A stretch of DNA of 64,000 nucleotides from Motiliproteus sp036961355 (GTDB lineage Bacteria; Pseudomonadota; Gammaproteobacteria; Pseudomonadales; Balneatricaceae). Every line of letters starts with the position of its first letter. Position 1 is the stretch's first letter. The position numbers were made by a program, and so were the translations under genes. The notes beneath the pieces are model-generated. The model saw only the letters and a program-made list of their open reading frames with translations, made no database searches and was not told the origin of the DNA. This document shows, piece by piece, positions 28,757 to 37,500 of the stretch. The stretch covers positions 12,680 through 76,679 of the forward strand of contig JBALVL010000021.1 in NCBI GenBank assembly GCA_036961355.1, in the 5' to 3' direction.

Positions 28757-29512
28757 CTATTCCAGATTCAGGGTCGGTTGACGAAGTTTTTGCACACGGT
28801 AACGGCTGCGCAGATCGTTCCAGCGCTTAAGGCGGTTTGAACCGCCTGCCAGAACACCTTGATCTCGCGCTTTGTTGAGCCACAGGTTACGGCCGTTGAA
28901 GCTGTAGATTGGTGTTAGGTCCATACGCTGGTCAGCCGGTTTAATTTCACCGTCGATATTATCCAGCACCAATGGCACGCTGGTGGGGCTGGGGTAATAG
29001 GTCACCACCATATGAAACTGGTTGTAGGTCAGCGATTTGACGTAGGCGATACGGAGTTTATCGTCGTCGATGCCGAGCGCGGTCAGGGTCAGGTATTTGG
29101 CGATACTAAAATCTTCACAATCACCACCGTTAGCGCCCAGAAACTCGATCGGCGTGGCCCAATAATCAGTCTCAGACCAGAGTTTTTCATCATCGATCCA
29201 GTGTAAGCGATTGAAGAAGCGATTGACCTTCTCCAGTGTTTCCAGCTCGGTTGCGGCAGGGCCCTGCAACTGCAGTTGATGCCAGGCTCGTACCCGCTTA
29301 CCGGCTCGCTCGCCATAATGACTTTCGACCTTGGCAAACAACGCTTGCCACTCCAACTCCTCCAGTGCAAAAGCAAACCACGAGGCCAGCAATGCCAGCA
29401 TGCTCAATAACAGCGGCAGCGTTTTAACACGCCGCAGGCGACGGCCAAAGCGGTCTGTTAAGCAACCGCTGCACTGATTGCCGGGTTGAGTTTTACATCG
29501 AAAGAGTGCCAT
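28757..29512 (-). CDS. lapG: LapG-type periplasmic cysteine protease (transglutaminase-like, DUF920)
   Basis: 251 residues. A basic N-terminus and hydrophobic segment 33-50 act as signal peptide or anchor. The bacterial transglutaminase-like cysteine proteinase domain follows, with catalytic triad candidates Cys132 (GANGGDCEDFSIAKY), His167 (TYNQFHMVVTYY) and Asp184 (PLVLDNIDGEI). The family cleaves the N-terminal retention module of LapA-type adhesins and releases cells from the biofilm; calcium is required. The gene is 17 nt after the lapE-like stop and 9 nt before lapD, in one transcription unit with its substrate and its regulator. Confidence 0.93.
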   Translation of the reverse strand: MALFRCKTQPGNQCSGCLTDRFGRRLRRVKTLPLLLSMLALLASWFAFALEELEWQALFAKVESHYGERAGKRVRAWHQLQLQGPAATELETLEKVNRFFNRLHWIDDEKLWSETDYWATPIEFLGANGGDCEDFSIAKYLTLTALGIDDDKLRIAYVKSLTYNQFHMVVTYYPSPTSVPLVLDNIDGEIKPADQRMDLTPIYSFNGRNLWLNKARDQGVLAGGSNRLKRWNDLRSRYRVQKLRQPTLNLE

Positions 29513-29529
29513 TACAGCTCAGAGCCAGA

Positions 29530-30840
29530 CTAGCTCTGCGGAACCTGAATCTGCAGTGTATTAAGCAACTCTCCGGTGGCATTGAGAATGCGGTATTCAG
29601 CAATTTGTTTATCGCGTATAGCCTGTAGCAGGTCTGCCTCAGCTTCAAAGCGCTCGTTCTCTGTATCGAGCAGATCCATCAATGATCGCCGTCCCAGGCC
29701 GAACTGCTTCCGGTAAGCCACCAATGTTTCTTTGCTGGCTGTCGTGTGACGTGCCAAAAAACCCTCCTGACGACTCAGTGCCTGATGGGCATTCCAAGAC
29801 AACTCTAAGCCTTCGCTGACCTGGTCACTGGCATTACGCAGAATATCGGCAGCTTCACCACGCTGACTGGCGGCTTCTTTGATTTGATACTTATCCTTGC
29901 CGCCGGCAAAGAGGTTGTAATTCATCCGGATCATCGCGGTGGTGTCGTTGTTGTGGCCTTCTACACCATCCAGATCATCATTCCAGCTCGACCCCAGCTC
30001 AAAATAAACCTGCGGTGAATAATTGCCCTTTAGCTGATCAATTTTATAACCCGCAGCATCCAGATCGAGTCGTGCACCGACCAACCGCGGATGCGACTCC
30101 AGCGCTTGCTGCTCAGCCTCTGCCAGGGAGGCTGGCAACTGGCTCAACAACAGCTCGGGCTGTTGAAGGTTCTGCGGCAGCGTCCCGACCAAACGTTTGA
30201 ACTTTGACTGGCTGTCTAATAGATTATTTTCGGTGACAATCACATTACTTTCGGCACGCGCCAAGCGGCCATCAACCTGCGACAGATCAGAGGTAGAGCC
30301 GATCCCCTGTTCGGTACGTTTACTAATCTTGTCATAGATAAGCTGATGCGATTGCAAATTCTGCTGCGCCAGATCGCGAGCCCGTTCGGCAAACAAAACT
30401 TCCAGATAGACATCCGCAACACGCAGTGCCAGGTCTTCGGCCGTTGCTTGTAATACGTAACGATGCGCCTCAAATTCAGCCGAAGTCCGGTCGACATCAT
30501 TACGGGTGCGGAAACCATCAAACAGCAGTTGCCGTAATGTCAGCTGCAGTTCACCACGATTCAGCTCTTTTTCGTGATCGTCGTCGACACTACGGGTTGA
30601 CGGACTGTCGGTCTCTTCATAGCCGTAGCCACCATCGAGGTCAACACTCGGCAGGTAGCCGCCTTTGGCCACCTCTACCGCTGCTCCCCGAGCTTGGTAC
30701 TGGTGCATAACAATACTCAGGTCAGGATTATGCCGGAGGCTGTCCAACATCGCCTCCGGCAGTGTCTGGGCTAACGTGACATTACTACTTAGTGCCGTGG
30801 CACTCAAAATGGCAGCGCAGATCAGCTGTTTTTTCATCAT
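29530..30840 (-). CDS. TolC-family outer-membrane channel of the type I secretion system (LapE-like)
   Basis: 436 residues with signal peptide (ICAAILSATALSSNVTLA, cleavage near 24) and the duplicated outer-membrane efflux domain: LRHNPDLSIVMHQYQARGAAVEVAKGGYLPSVDLDGGYGY, long heptad-rich helices, then GNYSPQVYFELGSSWND and MNYNLFAGGKDKYQIKEA. AAGGATGA precedes the ATG pair. Together with the HlyD-like and ABC proteins encoded immediately upstream it should form the continuous channel that exports the adhesin; in the Lap system the retention module is thought to stay plugged in this pore. Confidence 0.92.
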   Translation of the reverse strand: MMKKQLICAAILSATALSSNVTLAQTLPEAMLDSLRHNPDLSIVMHQYQARGAAVEVAKGGYLPSVDLDGGYGYEETDSPSTRSVDDDHEKELNRGELQLTLRQLLFDGFRTRNDVDRTSAEFEAHRYVLQATAEDLALRVADVYLEVLFAERARDLAQQNLQSHQLIYDKISKRTEQGIGSTSDLSQVDGRLARAESNVIVTENNLLDSQSKFKRLVGTLPQNLQQPELLLSQLPASLAEAEQQALESHPRLVGARLDLDAAGYKIDQLKGNYSPQVYFELGSSWNDDLDGVEGHNNDTTAMIRMNYNLFAGGKDKYQIKEAASQRGEAADILRNASDQVSEGLELSWNAHQALSRQEGFLARHTTASKETLVAYRKQFGLGRRSLMDLLDTENERFEAEADLLQAIRDKQIAEYRILNATGELLNTLQIQVPQS

Positions 30841-30868
30841 TCATCCTTAGAAACTTGAGTTATCAGGG

Positions 30869-32308
30869 CTATCGTTCAGTGAGTGCCCGTTGTTTGGCCC
30901 GGAGTATCGGCTTGAGCAGATAATCGAGAACCGATTTCTGCCCGGTAACGATATCGATCGTCGCCGTCATTCCTGGAATAATCGGTAGCTGGGTACCGGT
31001 GGCACCCAACCCCGTCTGATCGGTGCGTACCCGCACCAAATAATAAAGGTCACCTTTCTCATCTTCGATACTATCGGCACTGATATGCTCAACTTTACCT
31101 TTGAGACCGCCGTAGATGGCAAAATCGTACGCGGTAAACCGTACCACCGCTTCAAGCCCCGGCCGCAGAAAGGCAATATCTTTGGGGAGGATCTTTGCTT
31201 CGACCGACAGATGATCCTCGGTGGGTACAATTTCGACCAGATCCATACCCGGCTGGATCACCCCGCCGACGGTGTTGACCGCTATCCGCTTAACCGTACC
31301 CTGCACCGGAGACAGTACCGTGGTGCGATCAACCCGGTCGCGTAAGTTAACGCGGGTCTCGGACAGCCGAGCCAACTTGGCCTGCACCTCGCCGAGTTTT
31401 TCCTGAGTTTCGGCACGATGTTTAAAGGCCGCTTCGCGCCGTTTATCGATAGCTTCTAGAAAAGCGGCCTCAACCTTAGGCAGTTGCAAGCGCGAACTTT
31501 CCAGCTCTTGCTCTACCTGATTCAATTGCCGCTCGAGCTGCAACAGCTCAACCCGCGAGACCACACCCTGATCCGCCAGAGGTTTGGTCAGGTTGTACTC
31601 TTCCTGACCCAATCGATAACCGGTCTCCAGGTGTTCGATATTTGAGCTGAGTTCCTTTTTTTCATGCAGCCGTTGGTTGATCTGACGGTCGATGATACTA
31701 AGTCGGTTACTCACCGTCTGTAGTCGTTGGGATAACCGGGTTCGCTCACGGAGACGCAACGCTTTCAGAGCCCCACTATCGTCTGCCCGAGTCGAGCCGA
31801 ACTCGATCTCTTTCGGCTCAATCTGCACCCCTTTCTTCCAGTTGTTCGCCGCATAAAATCCGGGCTGGATACGAATACTCTGCAACTCAGCCTGATGTCG
31901 GGCCAGCCGCGCTTTCAAGAACATCTGTTCCTGTTCCTGCTCGCGAAAATCGGACAAAAAACGGGTATCGTCGATCCGTATCAACGGCTGGCCTTTGCTA
32001 ACCAGGTCACCCGCGGCTATAAAGATCTCATCAAGAATACCGCCCTCAAGATTCTGGATAACCTGAATCTGCTGCGAGGGAATTACCCGGCCATCACCGC
32101 GGGTCACCTGATCGATTTTTGATAGCGCCGCCCACAGTAACGATGCACAAACCAGCAACGCAATGATATACAGTAGCCATTGGCTGTACTTTGGTGTTTT
32201 CAGCAACATCGCATTGCTGATGTCATCAACATACTCCAGCTCGTCAGCCTGCAAAGCCGACGCCTGCCTTACGGCCGTGGCCGCAGAAGCGTTCGACACC
32301 GGCTTCAT
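30869..32308 (-). CDS. HlyD-family membrane-fusion protein of the type I secretion system (LapC-like)
   Basis: 479 residues. One membrane helix (about 46-64, YIIALLVCASLLWAALS), then VTRGDGRVIPSQQIQVIQNLEGGILDEIFIAAGD, the lipoyl/barrel-sandwich half-motif, a long coiled coil (about 120-320) and the returning half RTTVLSPVQGTVKRIAVNTVGGVIQPGMDLVEIVP. The C-terminal beta domain ends in PGMTATIDIVTGQKSVLDYLLKPI, the signature typical of HlyD adaptors. The ATG overlaps the stop of the ABC gene (ATGA). It bridges the inner-membrane ABC exporter and the TolC-like channel. Confidence 0.94.
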   Translation of the reverse strand: MKPVSNASAATAVRQASALQADELEYVDDISNAMLLKTPKYSQWLLYIIALLVCASLLWAALSKIDQVTRGDGRVIPSQQIQVIQNLEGGILDEIFIAAGDLVSKGQPLIRIDDTRFLSDFREQEQEQMFLKARLARHQAELQSIRIQPGFYAANNWKKGVQIEPKEIEFGSTRADDSGALKALRLRERTRLSQRLQTVSNRLSIIDRQINQRLHEKKELSSNIEHLETGYRLGQEEYNLTKPLADQGVVSRVELLQLERQLNQVEQELESSRLQLPKVEAAFLEAIDKRREAAFKHRAETQEKLGEVQAKLARLSETRVNLRDRVDRTTVLSPVQGTVKRIAVNTVGGVIQPGMDLVEIVPTEDHLSVEAKILPKDIAFLRPGLEAVVRFTAYDFAIYGGLKGKVEHISADSIEDEKGDLYYLVRVRTDQTGLGATGTQLPIIPGMTATIDIVTGQKSVLDYLLKPILRAKQRALTER

Positions 32309-34509
32309 TGCCCCGCCTCCGACATCCGTACCCGGCCATCCTTGAGCGCCTCCAACACCTTCGCTTTGGGACCATCGGCGACAATACGGCCACCTTCGAG
32401 CACGATCACCCGATCGACCAAATCAAGCATCGACATCTTATGGGTCACCAACAGTAAACTTTTATCTGCGGCGACGCTGGCGATCTGAGTCTTAACCTGC
32501 TGTTCGGTGAAGTTGTCCATGTGGCTAGTTGGCTCGTCTAGCACCAATATCGGCGGATTGAATAGTAATGCCCGAGCCAGCGCTATCGCTTGCCGCTGTC
32601 CACCCGACAAGTAGATACCGCGCTCTCCCACCTGCTTATCCATCCCTTCGGGATCGACATCGGTAAACTGGCTAACACCTGCCAGACGGGCCGCCCGCAA
32701 GATCCGTTCATCTTCAACATGCGGCACACCCAGGGTGATATTGTCGCGAATCGAGCCGTAAAATAGATTGATATCTTGCGGCACACAACCCATTTTCTGG
32801 CGCAGGTCGGCCGGACTGACCTGATTGATATCAACACCGTCAAGACGGATCGAACCCTGACCGGGGGTGTAGAGCCCTAGCAATAGCTTCTCTATGGTTG
32901 TTTTACCGGCACCGATACGGCCGATAATGGCGACCTTCTCTTTCGGTTTAAGGGTAAACGATAGGCTGTTAAAGACCGCTTTTTGCGACTGTGGATAACT
33001 AAACCCCACTTGGTCAAACTCGATTCGACCGTCGATATGCGAGCGTTGCAGGTAACGTTCGGTATTTTCGGCCGGCAACTTCATAATCTCATCAAGATGT
33101 TTAAGCGCCGATACCGCCTGATTGTAACGGGTCGATAGCAGCGAGATCTGATTGAACGGCACCAGCGCCCGCCCTGTCAGCATCACTGCCGCGATCATGC
33201 CGCCCATACTCAGGCCGCCGTCGATAATCAGGTAGACCCCAGCCACCACGATCGCCACCGTCGACAACTGCTGTAACAAACCGCTAAGACTACTGACCCG
33301 GGTGCCGTAACTGCGTAGCCGCATGTTCCAGTTGGCAATATTGCCTACAAGTTCTTCCCATCGCTGCTGATACTGGCTCTCGGCAGAATGAAGTTTGAGG
33401 GTTTCGATTCCACCCAGCGACTCGATGAGGTGGGCATTTTTCTGGCTGGCGTAACGGCTACTCTCCTCAACATCGTGGCGCATCTTGCGCTGGATATACC
33501 ATCCGTATGCCAGCATGATCACCACCGCGACCAGCGGGATAAACGCCAACGGACCGGCGACCAGCCAGATCACAGTCAAAAACAGCAACGAAAACGGAAT
33601 ATCGATCAACGCTGCCATGGTGGCACTGGTTATGAAGTCGCGAACGGAATCGAATTCCTGGATATTTCGGGCAAACGCGCCAATCGACGCCGGGCGAGCA
33701 TCCATCCGGACCGACAGCAGCTTCTCGAACAGTTTCGAGGACAACAGGATATCCGACTTTTTGGCAGCGATTTCGATCAGATGGGCGCGTAACTGCTTCA
33801 TCACAAAATCAAACAGCAACACCACCGACATCCCGATCGCCAGGACCCACAATGTGTGTAGCGCCAGGTTCGGCACTACCCGATCGTAAACGTTCATCAC
33901 AAACAACGGCGAGGCAATGGCGAACAGATTAATAAAAAAGGCCGCGATCAGCACATCACGATAGATCGGTAACGACTCGCGCAGCGGTCCCCAGAACCAA
34001 TGGTTGTAACGCGTTTTAAGCGAGCTTGGTGAGCGGGCATCAAAGCGGTAACGCTTACGCAGGTAAAACAGGTAGCCGCTACTGAGTTCGATCAGTTGCT
34101 CGAACGCTATCTCTTGATAACCTTCTGGAGTCTCCGGCCAAGCGATCGTCGCCAACCCCTGCTGTCGATCCAGTTCAAGCAACACGCAGGCCCGACCATT
34201 TTTCAACGTCACCACACAGGGCAGTAGCAAGTCGTTGACCTTGTCCAACGGCTGCTCGACCAGTTTGGCGGAGAGACCGCCGCGTGCCGCCGCGCGCGGG
34301 AACAGTGCCGGGGTTAGCCGGCCATTGGGTAGCGGCAGTCCGGCACTGAGCGATTCGGCTGAAAAGGGTTTGCCATAATACTTGGTCAAAAAAACCAGGC
34401 ATTCCAACAACGGCGAATGTTGATTCGCGATCGTGGGTTCAACGTCGGGGGCAGATCCGCCCGGCATCGACTCGTTGGACTGGAACTCAACAGATACAGC
34501 TTCTGGCAT
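32305..34509 (-). CDS. Type I secretion ABC permease/ATPase (LapB-like)
   Basis: 734 residues. N-terminal C39-like domain (about 25-150) in which the catalytic cysteine region reads NQHSPLLECLVFLTKYYGK without the usual Q-x4-D/E-C active-site pattern, so it is a substrate-recognition rather than a cleaving domain. The six-helix ABC membrane domain spans about 175-465. The ATPase domain has Walker A GRIGAGKTT (about 530), LSGGQRQAIALARALL and Walker B ILVLDEPTSHMD. It exports the adhesin encoded immediately upstream. Its start is 68 nt after the lapA stop and the ribosome site is weak. Confidence 0.93.
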   Translation of the reverse strand: MPEAVSVEFQSNESMPGGSAPDVEPTIANQHSPLLECLVFLTKYYGKPFSAESLSAGLPLPNGRLTPALFPRAAARGGLSAKLVEQPLDKVNDLLLPCVVTLKNGRACVLLELDRQQGLATIAWPETPEGYQEIAFEQLIELSSGYLFYLRKRYRFDARSPSSLKTRYNHWFWGPLRESLPIYRDVLIAAFFINLFAIASPLFVMNVYDRVVPNLALHTLWVLAIGMSVVLLFDFVMKQLRAHLIEIAAKKSDILLSSKLFEKLLSVRMDARPASIGAFARNIQEFDSVRDFITSATMAALIDIPFSLLFLTVIWLVAGPLAFIPLVAVVIMLAYGWYIQRKMRHDVEESSRYASQKNAHLIESLGGIETLKLHSAESQYQQRWEELVGNIANWNMRLRSYGTRVSSLSGLLQQLSTVAIVVAGVYLIIDGGLSMGGMIAAVMLTGRALVPFNQISLLSTRYNQAVSALKHLDEIMKLPAENTERYLQRSHIDGRIEFDQVGFSYPQSQKAVFNSLSFTLKPKEKVAIIGRIGAGKTTIEKLLLGLYTPGQGSIRLDGVDINQVSPADLRQKMGCVPQDINLFYGSIRDNITLGVPHVEDERILRAARLAGVSQFTDVDPEGMDKQVGERGIYLSGGQRQAIALARALLFNPPILVLDEPTSHMDNFTEQQVKTQIASVAADKSLLLVTHKMSMLDLVDRVIVLEGGRIVADGPKAKVLEALKDGRVRMSEAGQ

Positions 34510-34577
34510 ATAAGATCAGCATCTCAGCAGATAACAAACAGGCAGACAGGTAAGCCTGCCTTGGCATTGTACCGATA

Positions 34578-37500
34578 TCAATCGGTCAATAAGGCATTAT
34601 CTTCCAATAACTTGGAAATCAATTGTGCATCAGAGCTACCGTCAGCACCGATATTGATCTGAAATTGCTCTAGGCTGGTATCCTTGAACGTTATGGTCTG
34701 ACTGGCAGTGGCCTGATCTGCGCCTTCAGGCTTAATTAGTAACTGCGCCTCGCCTTCGGCGTTCTCGCCAAAATCAAGATACTGATCCAAAGTCGCAACA
34801 CTGGCGTCTTCGCCCTGTAGCAGATCGCCCAGATGCAACACATCCTCGCTGGCATCAAAACCGATCAGGGTATCTTCGCCGTTATCACCTTGTTGCCACA
34901 CAAACAGCTCGGCTTGGCCATCAACACCGGTGATCTCATCATCGCCCACCGTCGCCAGCTGGATCTGTAACTCGTCGCCGATGATCAGATGGCTGAGGTC
35001 GCTATCACCGTCCAGGTCACTGACCTGATAACCAAAGCTTTCTGCATCAAAGCCGGTGGAATCACCGTCAACGATCATCTGATTAACGACAAACCCCTGA
35101 TTTTGCTCGGTGTGGGTCAAAATTACATACTGGTAAGACTCACCACTTTCGGTCTCCAATCTGTAAGTATCGATATCGCCATTTTGAGAAGGCTCCAGAT
35201 CACTCAAGTTGCCCGATTCAATAAAAACGCCATCGCTATCATAAACAGCCCATAACGGATCGACGCCTCCTTGCTGCGCATTAGCCTGAGCCACAGAGAA
35301 GGTAAGCAGACCCCGTTCGCTGCCTAAATCAAATAACAAGAGATCATCCTGATCGATGGTTGGAGCGTTCTGACCACCACCATTCCGCTTGACCCCGATA
35401 CCCGATTTAGCACCATTAGCAATTGCAACAAGCGCACTTTCTGTCGCCGCTGGCTGGCCGTTTGCCAAGTTAGCTGTAATGTTAAAATCATCATTCTGGG
35501 TAAAGCCATGCAGGCTGATGTCGTAATCGTTGTCGGCATAGTTATCGCTATCGATAACTATCGTTTCAGCGTCGACATAGCGATAACCGCCATCGCTATC
35601 AACGGTTAGCTTTCCGTTCAGTCCGTGTTCTTGACCGAATACCAGTGTTTCGGCACCATCAAAATTCTGAGTCTGTCCCTGATATGTGACACTGGTTAAA
35701 CTGCGACCGCCATCAGAATTACTATCGTTGTCCAGCAGGTTACCGCTGGCGACTTGCTGACCGCCAACCTCGGTTAGCTGCGCAGTATCGATCTGTGCTT
35801 CGGGGGCGGTATCGAGTACGTCGATCTCTACCCGAGTCCAGCCGCTAGCATCACTGCCGTCGCTGGCCCGATAGTAGAAGCTATCGATTACTTGGTCGTC
35901 GACACCACCGTCTCTGTCTTTGTCGTGGTCAACGATTGGAGCGGTATAGCTGAAACTGCCGTCGGCGTTAACCGTCACAGTTCCTCCCAACTCCGTTGTC
36001 AGCTCATTACTACCATCGACAATCACTGCCCCGCTACCCGCAGCATCAGTAGCAACACCGATCACACTCAGTGCAAGCCCAGCGTCGCCGTCGTTATCCA
36101 ACAGGCTGTTCTGAGCACTAATTGAGGATGCCAGCACCTGGCCTTCAATAACCTGGTAGGAATCTAGATCAGCGTTAACCTTGGGTAGATCAGCGTCGAT
36201 AATGGTGGTCTCGACGCTGCCGGCGTCGCTCTTGACGGCGATCGCCTCGAAATTACTATCGCTGATAGCCCCAAGAGTGACGGTGAAAACCTCATCGGCT
36301 TCATTCAATCCGTCGGCGAGTGTCGCCAGCGTAAAGCTTGCGCTGTTACTGCCAGCTGGGATCGTGACCTCGGTGACGCCGGTAAAGTCACTGCCGTCGG
36401 CTGCGGTGCCGCTGTAACTCAGCTGGACCGTGATCGGGGTGGTGACATCGGTCGCCAACTGATTAACGCTAACGGTGTAGTTACTGGTGGTCTCGCCTTC
36501 AACCACGCTACCCGGACCGGTGATCGACAGTAACGCGGTATCTTCGGTGCCCGGATCACCGTCGGAGCCTGTGCCATCGGTAATGGTGGTCTCAACGCTG
36601 TTGGCATCGCCATCGGCGGCGATCGCTTCAAAGTTGCCGCCACTGATGGTGCCCAGCGTGACGGTGAACGACTCGCTGCCTTCGAGCAACGCATCGTCTA
36701 AGGTGTCGATGCTGAACGTGGCGCTGTTGCTGCCAGCCGGGATCGTCACCTCGGTGACGCCGGTAAAGTCACTGCCGTCGGCTGCGGTACCGCTGTAACT
36801 CAGCTGTACGGTGATCGGGGTGGTGACGTCGGTCGCCAGTTGATTAACGCTGACGGTGTAGGTGCCGGTGGTCTCGCCTTCAACCACGGTACCCGGACCG
36901 CTGATCGACAGTAACGCGGTATCTTCGGTGCCCGGATCACCGTCGGAGCCTGTGCCATCGGTAATGGTGGTCTCAACGCTGTTGGCATCGCCATCGGCGG
37001 CGATCGCTTCAAAGTTGCCGCCACTGATGGTGCCCAGCGTGACGGTGAACGACTCGCTGCCTTCGAGCAACGCATCGTCTAAGGTGTCGATGCTGAACGT
37101 GGCGCTGTTGCTGCCAGCTGGGATCGTGACCTCGGTGACGCCGGTAAAGTCACTGCCGTCGGCTGCGGTGCCGCTGTAGCTCAGCTGGACCGTGATCGGG
37201 GTGGTGACGTCGGTCGCCAGTTGATTAACGCTGACGGTGTAGCTGTCGGTGGTCTCGCCTTCAACCACGGTACCCGGACCGGTGATCGACAGTAGCGCGG
37301 TATCTTCGGTGCCCGGATCACCGTCGGAACCTGTGCCATCGGTAATGGTGGTCTCAACGCTGTTGGCATCGCCATCGGCGGCGATCGCTTCAAAGTTGCC
37401 GCCACTGATGGTGCCCAGCGTGACGGTGAACGACTCGCTGCCTTCGAGCAACGCATCGTCTAAGGTGTCGATGCTGAACGTGGCGCTGTTGCTGCCAGCT

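Noticed and set aside
34003..34010. GTTGTAAC, the core of E. coli Ter sites
   Set aside because: An 8-mer is expected about twice by chance in this window on both strands; the flanks do not match Ter and it lies inside the ABC exporter gene.
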